Positions 45,701 through 55,400 of a stretch of 64,000 nt of DNA are shown piece after piece. Under the pieces are notes generated by a model. The model was not told the origin of the DNA and searched no databases. It saw nothing but the letters and a program-made list of their open reading frames with translations. The stretch lies in assembly GCA_012064415.1 (NCBI GenBank), contig SSNU01000244.1, positions 372,001 through 436,000 on the forward strand, read 5' to 3'. The stretch is from Gyrodactylus bullatarudis. Taxonomy: Eukaryota; Platyhelminthes; Monogenea; Gyrodactylidea; Gyrodactylidae. A program made the translations under genes and the position numbers. Each line of letters opens with the position of its first letter. The stretch's first letter is position 1.

Positions 45701-47570
45701 TGAGATTTTTTTATATCCAGATCAAAATTCGAAATATATATAGTTCAACAGGATTACTTTCTCAACATTTAATGAGCAAATGGCCGAAAAATTTGTATTA
45801 CTCTGCATACACTGGTTGTATACAACATACAAAGAGACATAGTTGATAAGGGGCGCATCTTTTGAGCCTTTGAGATGTTTGAATAATGCTCTTGACTTAA
45901 TCTTACTTTTGAATCGATTGTGATTTGACCCAAAACTTGTAAAACCAATAACAGGCTCTCCACAAGCATCTCTAGTCAATATAAAACTACTTCTTCTGCT
46001 TTGATAGTCTCCGCAGTATTAGTCAAGAATTAATCTTGTTGAAATATGACTTGCATCGTAGTTGATTCTAAATCTTGAATCTTTTCCTATGCAATGCAGT
46101 AATTCATTCATCATGATTTAAATCATTTTGATTAAATAATTCATCAAATAATTTGAATGATACCAATCTAAACCCAATTTCATAAGATTTAGAAAACAAG
46201 TTAATATTTCCCAATTTTTCAAACTTTGAGTTGGGAAATTATTATTTCTATTAGAACTCTCTTGATCAACAGAATCAAAAAAGTATATCAAAGAATATAT
46301 ATTGAACTACACTCTGTGTGGTTAGTCCTTTTACCCACCTCAGAGGCCATAATTTAGACATAAACACTGATAACTATTATTCATTGTCACATGGAGAATA
46401 GTTCTGAATTATTCTTTTGACAGATTGATAAAAAAAGATTAGTTGAGTAGAAATCGATGACTCAAACAAGTTCAATTGTCAATGATACAAATTCATTAAT
46501 TTTCATGTTTTATCTAGCCAAAACCTCCAACTTTCTCGAAACTGCCAGCAACACCCTCGGTAAAACTGACAAGGTTAATGAAACCTCCATTGATGAAACC
46601 GTCGGAGCCAACGCAAAATGGGAAGGCTTCCCAGATAAGAAAGCAGAGTATGCTACAAAATCAACTTCTCTACGAGACCAGCAACCAGGAGGTCAAGTTG
46701 TTTCCCCAAAGCATCTTTCAACAGAGCAATTGAGTTCGAAATCTTCTTACTCTGTTACACCACAGAATGAGTATGGTTCTTTATTTTTCAATATATATAA
46801 ATAACTTCAATCGACTTACAAGTATTATTGTCATTGAATAAATTTTATTTAGAGATGATTCTAAAAATCCCAGTCCCAGTATCAATCGACAACACTCCGT
46901 CTTGAGAAAACAAATAGCTGCAAAGTTGTCATCGTCAACAGATTATGCTAGCAGCAGTTCTCCAACACCTCGAACCACAAGTCCCCTCTCGAAGCCACCT
47001 CCGACAAAACAGCCAATTTATTCAACCCAACGAACATCCTACGGAAGCAACAATACGAGTTATTCCACCTCCAATGGAAATCACCCACGTGTACAAAAAT
47101 CCATTCTCAAGAATCCCAACAACAATACAATCCCTAATAACAACAACACTCTCCCGACAAATGGATTTAACCTGCCTGTGAGGAATGTTAAGAACAGTTC
47201 AGATGCTGTCGTTCAAGCTGTTGAACTAATTATTGGCAGAATACGAAATCTTTTGGATGTGGCCAATGGTCGGAGTATTGGTAGTCCTGTACAGTTATCA
47301 AGAGCTATTCAGACAGCGGTTAACGAGATTTTATTGTTGTTCCCCTTATCTGTCCATTCAAAGGGTCCTTTCTCATCTTTAACGCCTTCGTTGACATTGC
47401 TCCGAACTAGTTCCATATCCCTCTCTCAATATTGCCAACGTCAGACTGTTAACGCTGAAGACAAATTCAATCCCCAGATCAAAGTGGAGGTGATCATAAA
47501 ACATGCTCATGAAATAGCCAGATCGGCCAAGGAGATCTTGAGCCTATATCAGACCAAAAATCTCACCTAA
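27738..47570 (+). CDS. GIT: ARF GTPase-activating protein GIT (GIT1/2 orthologue)
   Basis: Eleven exons: 27738-28340, 31031-31174, 32568-32807, 39508-40041, 40851-40970, 41523-41729, 43230-43518, 44876-44899, 45028-45156, 46518-46770 and 46853-47570. They join in frame to 1086 residues (vertebrate GIT1 about 760). The N-terminal ArfGAP zinc finger is CSDC-x16-CDEC with the catalytic arginine in CSVHR. Ankyrin-like repeats follow (ALGANPNVLHPSKGTSAVHH). Then comes the Spa2-homology part with the conserved IPFLPINTEF and RQKLARLNNQEFRELLID, and a coiled coil in exon 6 (EIVQLKQANLELKERLLQMQ). The C-terminal domain from about residue 905 matches the paxillin-binding region. GIT proteins scaffold PIX/PAK at focal adhesions and act on ARF6. 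The extra length is low-complexity linker. Introns of up to 6.7 kb carry transposons. Confidence 0.9.
28341..30144. other. GIT intron 1, 5' part
   Basis: No gene seen. Contains a G10 run near 28761-28770 and an AAG microsatellite at 29821-29840. Otherwise unique-looking AT-rich sequence. Confidence 0.4.
30145..30520. repeat. repeat family C, inverted pair
   Basis: Left arm about 30148-30260 and right arm about 30405-30520 are inverted copies sharing GGCTTGTATTGGTCTATCTG, the TAACGTTGTTCGCTTGCTAC block and a GAAAGGTGTA-like block. The spacer includes TCTAATCTTAATTTTAATTT, seen also at 12750-12780. The same family is at 12630-12860. Lies in GIT intron 1. Confidence 0.7.
31535..32149. repeat. 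long palindromic element R2 (GIT intron 2)
   Basis: Inverted repeat of about 615 bp. The left end TAAACCTAATTGACATGAAG pairs with the right end CATGTAAACTAGGTTTA. Long inner arms (31640-31800 with 31900-32075) contain the same text in reverse complement, for example TCCACTTTGTCAACTTTTGA at 31728-31747 with TCAAAAGTTGACAAAGTGGA at 31950-31969. Same family as R1 and R3 by end sequence. No coding capacity. Confidence 0.85.
32820..33010. repeat. repeat family E copy 1
   Basis: Shares CACCCATTCGATAGGAAAT, AATACTTtGTTTA and a CTCCT...GCAAAA block with 42620-42790 in GIT intron 6. Dispersed repeat of unknown class, direct orientation. Confidence 0.55.
33738..35703 (+). mobile_element. Mutator-like (MULE) DNA transposon in GIT intron 3
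   Basis: Terminal inverted repeats of at least 57 bp match perfectly: GGGTTAATTACAAAAAGTTT... from 33739, and its reverse complement ending at 35703. They are flanked by an 8-9 bp target duplication (TAAATTTT at 33730-33737 and 35704-35711), as usual for MULEs. Internal coding reads plus-strand: a GCM/FLYWCH-like zinc region (34184-34400), then the MULE transposase core with LLTATGIDGANKIFPIAIQI, ASWSFFLSNL and HSFCVFHIGKN. The C-terminal CKHL may remain from a SWIM finger. The insertion is in the sense direction of GIT. Identical TIRs suggest a fairly recent insertion. Confidence 0.9.
34184..35395 (+). pseudogene. MULE transposase, broken, with one 29-nt intron
   Basis: Start MSNIYGCKAGVIEHLTQL; a zinc-binding region with KCRDQNCPF and HEHKC follows. 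A GT-AG segment of 29 nt (34398-34426) removes the apparent stop at 34427 and joins HKCSK to LNYKPKRITVKEE in frame, so it looks like a real micro-intron. Near 34780, sequence between LIVLD and LLTATGIDG is missing and the frame shifts. A nonsense codon follows HIGKNV at 35034. The protein then continues (FLNCMQKIMEISPQ, SNIAESMNASFLQSRNLHPF) to a stop at 35393. It is therefore inactive. Confidence 0.8.
35712..36726. other. GIT intron 3, middle part
   Basis: No gene or repeat recognised. Short frames at 35959 and 36554 have no motif. Confidence 0.4.
36727..36965 (-). repeat. single arm of the palindromic family (R4)
   Basis: Matches one arm of R3: GTGATCCTGAAAATCAAC, CACTCTCACTTT, AATTTTCAGTTCAA, GTAAAAGTGGGCAAGATGAG, GATGAAAAAATTGAGG and the end ATTCCCAACTTATATCA. 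The other arm is absent, so this copy cannot form the full hairpin. Confidence 0.7.
36966..39507. other. GIT intron 3, 3' part
   Basis: About 2.5 kb without a supported gene. The stretch 39298-39450 is less AT-rich and includes a small CCTCC/GGAGG inverted repeat (39307-39345). I cannot assign it. Confidence 0.35.
40180..40275 (-). repeat. short remnant of palindromic family (R6)
   Basis: GCGCCAAATCAAAATTTGAA, TTTTCTTCAAACGG and TAAAAGTAGGCAACATAAAT match the inner arm of R3 (GCGCCAAATGGGAATTTGAA, AAAACTGGGCAACATGAGTA). In GIT intron 4. Confidence 0.5.
41895..41955 (+). repeat. repeat family D copy 2
   Basis: CGGCACATGCTTCAATACA then AAATAATGTCTAGAAATGAG. Matches 23195-23240. In GIT intron 6. 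Confidence 0.55.
42620..42795. repeat. repeat family E copy 2
   Basis: AACCCTTCAAGTCCC, TTTTAACAACTCAT, CACCCATTCGATAGGAAAT and ATCTCCTGGAATATGCAAAA match 32820-33010. In GIT intron 6. Confidence 0.55.
43571..44150. repeat. long palindromic element R3 (GIT intron 7)
   Basis: Inverted repeat of about 580 bp. The left end TTGATATGAAGTTGGGAATC (43576-43595) pairs exactly with GATTCCCAACTTCATATCAA near 44126-44145. Inner segments also pair, with a centre that includes GATCCTGAAAATCAATTTTT. Same family as R1 and R2. Confidence 0.85.
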
Positions 47571-48079
47571 TATAACTGACTCAATGTTCCCTTTTCTTTT
47601 GTTGTTCTCCTACTAAAGATGCAGGAATTGACATATTTCAACGAATTCTTACCTGATTCATTTTTTTGCATGTAAAAATCAAAAGCTCCAATTTTTATGC
47701 TTAGCATTTGTATATTATATTAACACATGACATATTTTATGGAGAAAGATAACTCATTTTATTATCAAATATCAATTATACATATACTAATAGTCGAGTA
47801 ATTTTATGTATGTATTAACAATGCAACATTTATTTATATAATAAATCTGTGATATTTAATCAAAAGGTGGTCATTTTTTTTACTATTTCTTGTTTTATTC
47901 AGGGATTTAGTAATAAATTCAGTAGTTTTACATGCGTTTACTTTCATGGTTTTTTGTATATAGGTTTCTACGCAGATGTTCTGGATACGAATGGAACTGG
48001 CCACAGTTAGGTCGTACATGGATCAAGAGGAGAGAGATTGGCTGAATTTATAAACTTTAGGGGGGGGGTCTCCCGCATA
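47571..48079. other. convergent 3' flanks of GIT and SKP1
   Basis: No gene seen. A G9 run lies at 48060-48068 beside the SKP1 stop. Confidence 0.4.
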
Positions 48080-48662
48080 TTACTTATTCTCACACCATTC
48101 GTTTTCTTTTTTCACCTGGAAAGAAAAATAATAAGAAAAATTGTGATAAACCTCCAAATTCTCATAGAGTAAAACGGGTATAGAAAAGACTTACGAGCAT
48201 TTCCTCTTGGGGACTAAAGTCAGAGGTGATGTTGAAGGTTTTTCTGATTTCTTCTGGAGTCTTTCCTTTAATCATGTGAGCAACATTTTTACAGCACACA
48301 TCAAGGAGTCCTTTTATGTCAAGGTAGTTGGCAGCCAACATGAGCTCAAATAGAGTTCCTTGGTCTACTTTGAGAAATTCAACGTCCCAAGTTGGTATGT
48401 CATCTGTCCTGCGTTCTTTATTCTCGTCATCATCGGGAAGGGGTGGATCATCTTTGTGGTATTGACACCAGCTTATAACCTTCTTCAAGATGCTCGAGTT
48501 TACATTAGGAAGGCTGACTGGATTTTCATCTTTAGTGTTTAGTGGACCGTTCACTAAAACCAGGTCATCAATCATTGTCTTGATAGTTGTAGACTGTTTG
48601 GCGATCTGTAGTTCAAGCTCGAATATTTCTCCGTCAGAGCTTTGTAATTTAATTGTTGACAT
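48080..48662 (-). CDS. SKP1: S-phase kinase-associated protein 1 (SCF ubiquitin ligase adaptor)
   Basis: Two exons: 48662-48195 and 48115-48080 (79-nt intron), 167 residues. It starts with [20 protein letters not shown] and has the BTB/POZ part ([20 protein letters not shown]), then [40 protein letters not shown] and [17 protein letters not shown]. The small last exon supplies [11 protein letters not shown], matching the family's VRKENQWCEEK end. SKP1 bridges cullin-1 to F-box proteins in SCF complexes. Length and motifs are normal. It converges on GIT. Confidence 0.96.
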
Positions 48663-49485
48663 ATTTAGGTTAAATAGCTAGTAGTAACTGAATTCAGTAT
48701 ATTCAATATATTTATATTTTACACTTGTTTGTGATATTTTAAACACAAATCTGTGTTTGAAACTTACCGATGGTTTTTCTGTAATGAAAAAGGCACATTT
48801 TTGAACTCAACTGTTATATTAGTATTTAAAATACTGAATTTAAATTTTATGAGCTTCAGTCTATAAACTGTTCCAAATTATTTTGATTTCTCATAAAATC
48901 GATATTAATTAGAAGTTTGTCTTTCACTTTTTAAATATATTAAGTCCCATTATTTTTGCAGAGAATACTGAATAATTAATCTCAGATAAATCTTCTAATT
49001 TATGCTTGAATTAATCCGCTTATAATTTTCATACTAAAGCATTTTTTATCAAGAATAAACTTTTATTTATTCAGTTATTCAGAGATAGAGAGGGGGAGAT
49101 AATACTATATATTCAGTGTTCATACTTAATCAATCAAACGAACATAGATAATAATACATCTTATTAGAGAGATTATTTCTTTGAAAAATCTTTCTACAAA
49201 GAAATAAAAGGAAATCATTCCCATATACATTCTTTATAAATTTTAAATTAGCTCTTGTTGGAGGAATATTACTCAAAATTATTTTTGACAAATCGTGATA
49301 AAATTGAATAAATAAAGCTTATTCTAAATACATATAAGTACATATATTTAAAAATAAATACAATTCATAATCCCGTTGTGTTGCTCCATACTATATAGTC
49401 TACAGTACTATTTGGAGAGATAAATACAGCTGTACAATGAAATATTCCAATCGAAATTGATTTTGAGAAATAAAATTGTTTCTCA
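48663..49485. other. intergenic between SKP1 and the EF-hand gene
   Basis: Very AT-rich; SKP1 promoter presumably at the left. No further gene seen. Confidence 0.4.
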
Positions 49486-52400
49486 TCATTCTTTTAGGAT
49501 CTGCATGAACTCTAGAAATTGAAAGAGAAATAATAAAAAAGGAGACGATAATTCTTTGAAAGCAGAAATAAAAAACGAAGAGAATTTTTTTTTGAAAAAC
49601 TGAGAACACACACAAAGTGTGTAATTAAAATGAAATTAGACTTTACAGGATTTCCTGATCTACAGAAAGAAATAAAGATGGAGAAATTGAGCAAGCAAAA
49701 TACTAATTACATTTATTTTTCATTGCAGAAATTTTAAAGAAGCAAGAGAAAATTTGTTTTCCTCCTACAGAAAATATCTTTATTCTTAACAAACAATCCT
49801 TTACAAAATTCTTCTCTTCACCATTTCAGAATGGATAAAATCTCAATATTGATTTGGAGTAGTGTGTTGAAGAAGCTTGGACAAGTTTCCTTTTTATATG
49901 AACTAATGATTGACCAATCAGGGGAGACTACGCAAATTCATTGAATTTTCATTCTTGCATGAAAATGTAATAACTTTTAATATTTCCTCAAGTAAAGACT
50001 CAATGAGTATTTATTTAATCAGTGTAATTGACTGTTGTATTGATTTAATACTGCAATGTATAATATAATTAAAAAGAGGGAAAGAAACGTGAATCTGTCA
50101 GATTATTTTCCCTAAATAAAACTATACAATTCAAAGCTACAATACAACAACACTAAGTGTGATTGTTTGTTTGTTAGCTTTTATTCCTGATATCTTTAAA
50201 ACAAGATTTTTGTATGAATATTCAATTAGTGTTAGTATTAGTTGGAAAGAATAAAACTTGCATGATCTAACTTATATCCGTGTTCACCCTGGGAATGAAG
50301 GCGTGAATTCGATTCAGGTCACCATTTACCCTCTATTTGTTCTTTTCCTAATCTTTGTTCTATTTCTATTTGTTTGTGCAAGTAAATTCAAGAGAGTTTA
50401 CTCTCACCTTTAAAGTCGACTTTGTTGTCACCATTGAGATCAGCTTCTTTGATCATGTCGTCAATCTCTGCTTGGGTCAAGTCATCACCGAGGCTCTTCA
50501 TTAAAGTCATCAGTTCACTGGCATTTATGAAACCATCCCCGTCCTTGTCGAATATCTAAATCATTAAAAGTGAAATTGTCAAAATTCGCCTAATTTCCTA
50601 GAAATCCTTTTTCAACATGTGGAAAATAACTTGGTTTTTGTTTGAAATGTCATTTCTCGGGGTAAAATTCCTTACAAAATCAGTTGAGTGATAACTTATC
50701 ACTGACAACGGATAAAGTTGTCTGTTTTAATCAGTAGAATCAAAAAGATTTGTTTTTAAAAGAGAATTGAGTAAGTAGGAAAATTTTAAACTTTCAAAGC
50801 TTTCTTCGATAGATCGAGAAAAAAAGGGGAAAACAAACCTGGAATGCTTGTCGATAGGTAGCCTCGGTGAATTTTTGCGTCTTCAAGTTGTTGGCGTCAT
50901 GAGATCCTGTTGAGGAATAATACGCTTCCGACATCATCATGACAAACTCTTTAAAATCAATTGATCCGTCACCTAGTAAAATAGGATTCGAAAGTTAATC
51001 TTGAAAAAGAGGTGTGAGTCTCTTTAGAAAGTGTAAGGTGATACATTTGCTTATTTAATAGAGAATTAAATTTTGTTCTCATTTAAAAATTAGTAATTTT
51101 TAAATCTGCGCCAAAATATTTTGAATGAATTTTACTACGATAGTTAATAAAATTTACGATTTTAAGCAGTCTGTATAATCTTTGGGATGGGTATTATTCT
51201 GAAAATTTTAAAGCGTTTTGAAGAGTTTTAACAAAATGAGATTTATGGGTATCAGAGCAATGAAATTTTTGAATTTAATTTATAAAAAATAAGAAAAAAG
51301 AAGCAAAATTTATGAAATATAACAAAGGATTATAGAAAGTTGGAGAATAGAAAGAAACCAAACACACAAGGAGTTTAATTGAGTGAACCCCTATCGTATA
51401 AAGAAATACGTCGATCAAAATTTTTATGGAAAAGTATTATTATACTGCTAATGAATGGGAATTGGCTAGTTGTTTCGGGAAGACGAAAAGAATGAATAAA
51501 ACTTTTTTTTGTTTAAATTCATCAATTCAAAATTCTCCTACGTGTATCATTTTAAATGGTATAGAACATAAAGATACAATGGGTAGTAGAGAGAGCACTG
51601 CATATTTTTTAGTAAAAAAATCCGATTAATTTGGGATATGCTGAAGATGTTTGGGAAAATTGGATTTTGGAGAATCAGGGAATTAAAAATTTTGAATTTA
51701 AATTTCCCAAATGGCATTCTCTAAGTTAGATCCGCATTGCTGCGGAAACATTGTTCGGAAAATATTGATAAAAAAAGTTGCCTCTCTCTACTCTAAATGA
51801 TTTCTTTCTTCCATCATAAATGGAGTAATTCTCTTCTTTCTAACGACCATGGAAGCATTATAATAGGGAAATCTTATTTTGACTTTGTACAAGGCAGCGG
51901 TAAAGTTGATTTAGAAAACTTACAATTCTAGGATATTCTCCTTACTGGTATGAATGTCTTTTGTTACATTGAATAGTGATTTTGATAAAGGATGTTTTAC
52001 TAAGAAAAGGCCAGATATCATAGATCTGTAAGTACGTAATAAGAATGGATGAATTTTTTTTCTCCGAACAACAGCGCATGCGAGATACTCTTAGCATTTC
52101 AACAGAATCCAGTAATACTCGGGTGATATTCTGGATAAATCATCACACATTATGCCATTTTTCCCATCATCTCCCATGGGGATTAAAGAACAACTAATTT
52201 CCCTTTGATGCGCAGCGAACAAAGCACATTCTAATGACCAAAATATTCAATATTCATAGCGGCAATTTGATGAAGCTATGCTTTTCAATACGAATTAATG
52301 CTTGGAACTGAAATTGTTATCAGAGTAAAGTTGGGACACGTTGAAGCCATCTTTAAAGTCAGCTTTTATATTCCTTTCTAATCACGCACCTCGATCGTCT

Positions 52401-55400
52401 ACTCACCCACTTTACTGAGTGATCAAAGAAAGGGTGAGATATTCACTTTGAGGTGTTGTGAAAAAAAAGAATTATAGATCAATAAGGGATTTTTTATTTT
52501 CAACACACGCCAAAAAAGAACTGTCACACTGCTGATCTGAGCAATTTCATAACTCTATATAGTGTGATACACGCAATGGGAAAGTTGATCTTATTTCATC
52601 AAAATAGTTGATTCCAGTTTTCGCATCAGAATGATAGATGAACCAGAAGAGCAAGTAGTTGAAATTAGGCCTCTCCTAGTGATCAAAACTCTATCATATT
52701 TACGAATATCAATGTTCATTGCATCATCAAGAATGGCCGGAAATACTACGGTCATGCATAGGATTCTTATTTTTAGAAAGGTTCTTTGAATTTTGCGCCA
52801 ACATTTTTATGACTCAAGTTCAATAAAACAACCACATTTATAATAAAATTAATTGAAGCTTAGGTCGATATTAGAATTTTCGGCCATCGGTTTTCCTAAA
52901 GTTTCGATGGTGGCTGTCTTTATAATCTCAACCCTAAGAGTTTTTTCCTATCAAATAAAGTATTAATTATAATAGACCTCACTTTTAACTTGCTTCTTTT
53001 ACCAGCACCCATACTTCGTTCTAGATGCTTAGAACTTGTGAGATATATTATCTAACCACGTAGAAGGAAATAATTGAAGATTTTATTGTCAATTTTAAAC
53101 TAATTTTGGATCACTTTTATTGAATCCAACCGCATTTCTTTTGTGTGAATCGCGCAAAAAACATGACTAAAGATTTTAAGAATTAAATTCTTCTTCCAAC
53201 TTTATATCGACAAGTCATATATATTATTATGTGGTGTCTGAATTATAGAAAGACTTTTTTACATCTATTCTATCGAAAAAAATTTTTCATTCATCAATAC
53301 TCTCTCCGTCCATTCAAGGTAACATTGTTAGTTGATGTTATATAGAAAAAAAGTTCTTTTCATAATTTATTTAAATTGCTATTGTTGATTTTATTCAACA
53401 GACAATAGTTTGAGTAGACATCTCTCGTATCTATAATATTTGTATCTATCCTTGTATTGTATTTATATTTCCTCATACAATTTTCTCTTCTTTTGTTTCT
53501 TTGTTGTTAATATCGAAAATGGGCAGTTATAAGTGATAGTATTACATAATGCTTTCCAATATATCTACGTATCTATGTTGACTACGGATATTGAGTATTG
53601 AGATCTGAATTGTGCTCAAGACACTGAACGATTTATCAGTTTATTGGGTTACTCTTGGATTAAGCAAAAAACACTGAAACCTTACATATTAAAAAAGGGT
53701 ACCTCCAGAATAGTAGATTTCTTGATCATTTTAACTACACTTGAAAATCAATGAAATTTCGATAATTCAAAATCCCTCGAAAATGATGAATGATATTCAG
53801 CTTTCTTGTTTAATTGTGATCCTGAAAAACCTCTTTGGTCCTCACCTTCAATTTAGATCAATAGAAATTTTCAGTTTGAAAATTACGCAACCTGATCTCG
53901 ATTCCAAAAGAAAGCCCTAAGAACATTCTTGGGAGAATCGGCCAGATGATGAGATTAAAAGTAGACAATAACTACACAGCATAGATAGATAGACAAACAT
54001 TCTGTTATTATTGCGTACATTTGTGTAAGGATGAAAAAAAAGTTTGTTTATTTTCATATTTTAGAAGAAGAGATTACCGCCCAAGCAAAAACATTTTTCC
54101 TTTGAGCAATTCTTGTAGGAGATTCCGTTCACTCCATAACGATGATCGATCAAGGAAACGACAAGCTACAATAAATCAGATGATGGCTGAGTAGGAGAGA
54201 CTATACAGATCACGATTTCATTTGTCTTTAGTGACAGTCTGTCAATCTTGATGATTTTATAGTTACTCGAAATGAGAATAGTAGTAGAGAACAATGGATA
54301 CCATTCATTGCATAGTCTGGATTTTTCTTGTACTACAGACCTTATTGAGTTTTTTGCCTCATTCATTCTATACTTTTCAAGGAGAAATCTGATTAAACTA
54401 AAGTTCATCATCATTTATTAGTATGACCGGATAAATTGATTTTTGTGGCGCTCAAGAAATTTGAAAGAATATCTTAAAAATACATCATCTTCTTCAATAA
54501 TGTCAATGAAATCAATATTCTTTATTGTATTTGGTAGATTTGTATGAATGTTGACTTTGTGAAGCTAAAAGCCTATCAGAATCAAGAATTGATTCATTCA
54601 TACATCATTTTAATCATCTTCAGACTCTATTCATGAGGGTTATACTGTACTAAGAAATAGAGCATTCGATTAATACGAAAATATCTCATTTTTTCCTAGT
54701 AAAAAGAGGTGCCTTTCAGTAGTTGATGCTGATAAAGTTGAACGATTAACTGTTAGACTAAGATGGAGTAAATGTCAAAGCATTGTTATCAGATCATCTG
54801 ACATAATGTCTACAGGAAAAGAAGAGGAATATACGATGTATATCTTGTATGATGTATGCATTGAATGTATGGGCAGTTGTCTATCTGGGTGAAATAGACT
54901 CATGGTCTAGCTCATTGGAGCTGAAGGAAATAAATAATTTTTTTCTTGAAATTATCAGATCTCACAGGGAGAGAGAGAAGGAAAGAGATAATAAATGAAA
55001 AGGCATTAAAGGATAGATAATCCTAGAGATGATAATCTCTCTTGCCTAGGGAATATTTCTCAAACAAGGAATCCTTTTGCCAACGTTTGAGCTGGAATAA
55101 AGTCAAATGGGACCTTTTTGTAATTGGTCCAAGTTATTTTGACCAAAAGTCTAAGATTCATTCGTTGCATAAACAAATGGCCCGAGTCTGTTTGTAGAAA
55201 GTAGCACTCATGTTACTGGAGTAGGGCGAAATTTAACCTCAAATTAGTACCAACTTTTCTGATAAAACTATCAATTCTAAGCATTATTTAGTATTGAAGC
55301 ATGTGTCGAAAATGCTTCATCAATATGTCTTGGGAATCCAGAATTTTTCAAATCACCCCATCATGTCATTCGATTTTTCAAATCGCCGCTCAATTTTCAA

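Noticed and set aside
51426..51629. 67-aa frame as a small gene
   Set aside because: No motif or relative, lies in a repeat-rich intron on the opposite strand; chance frame.
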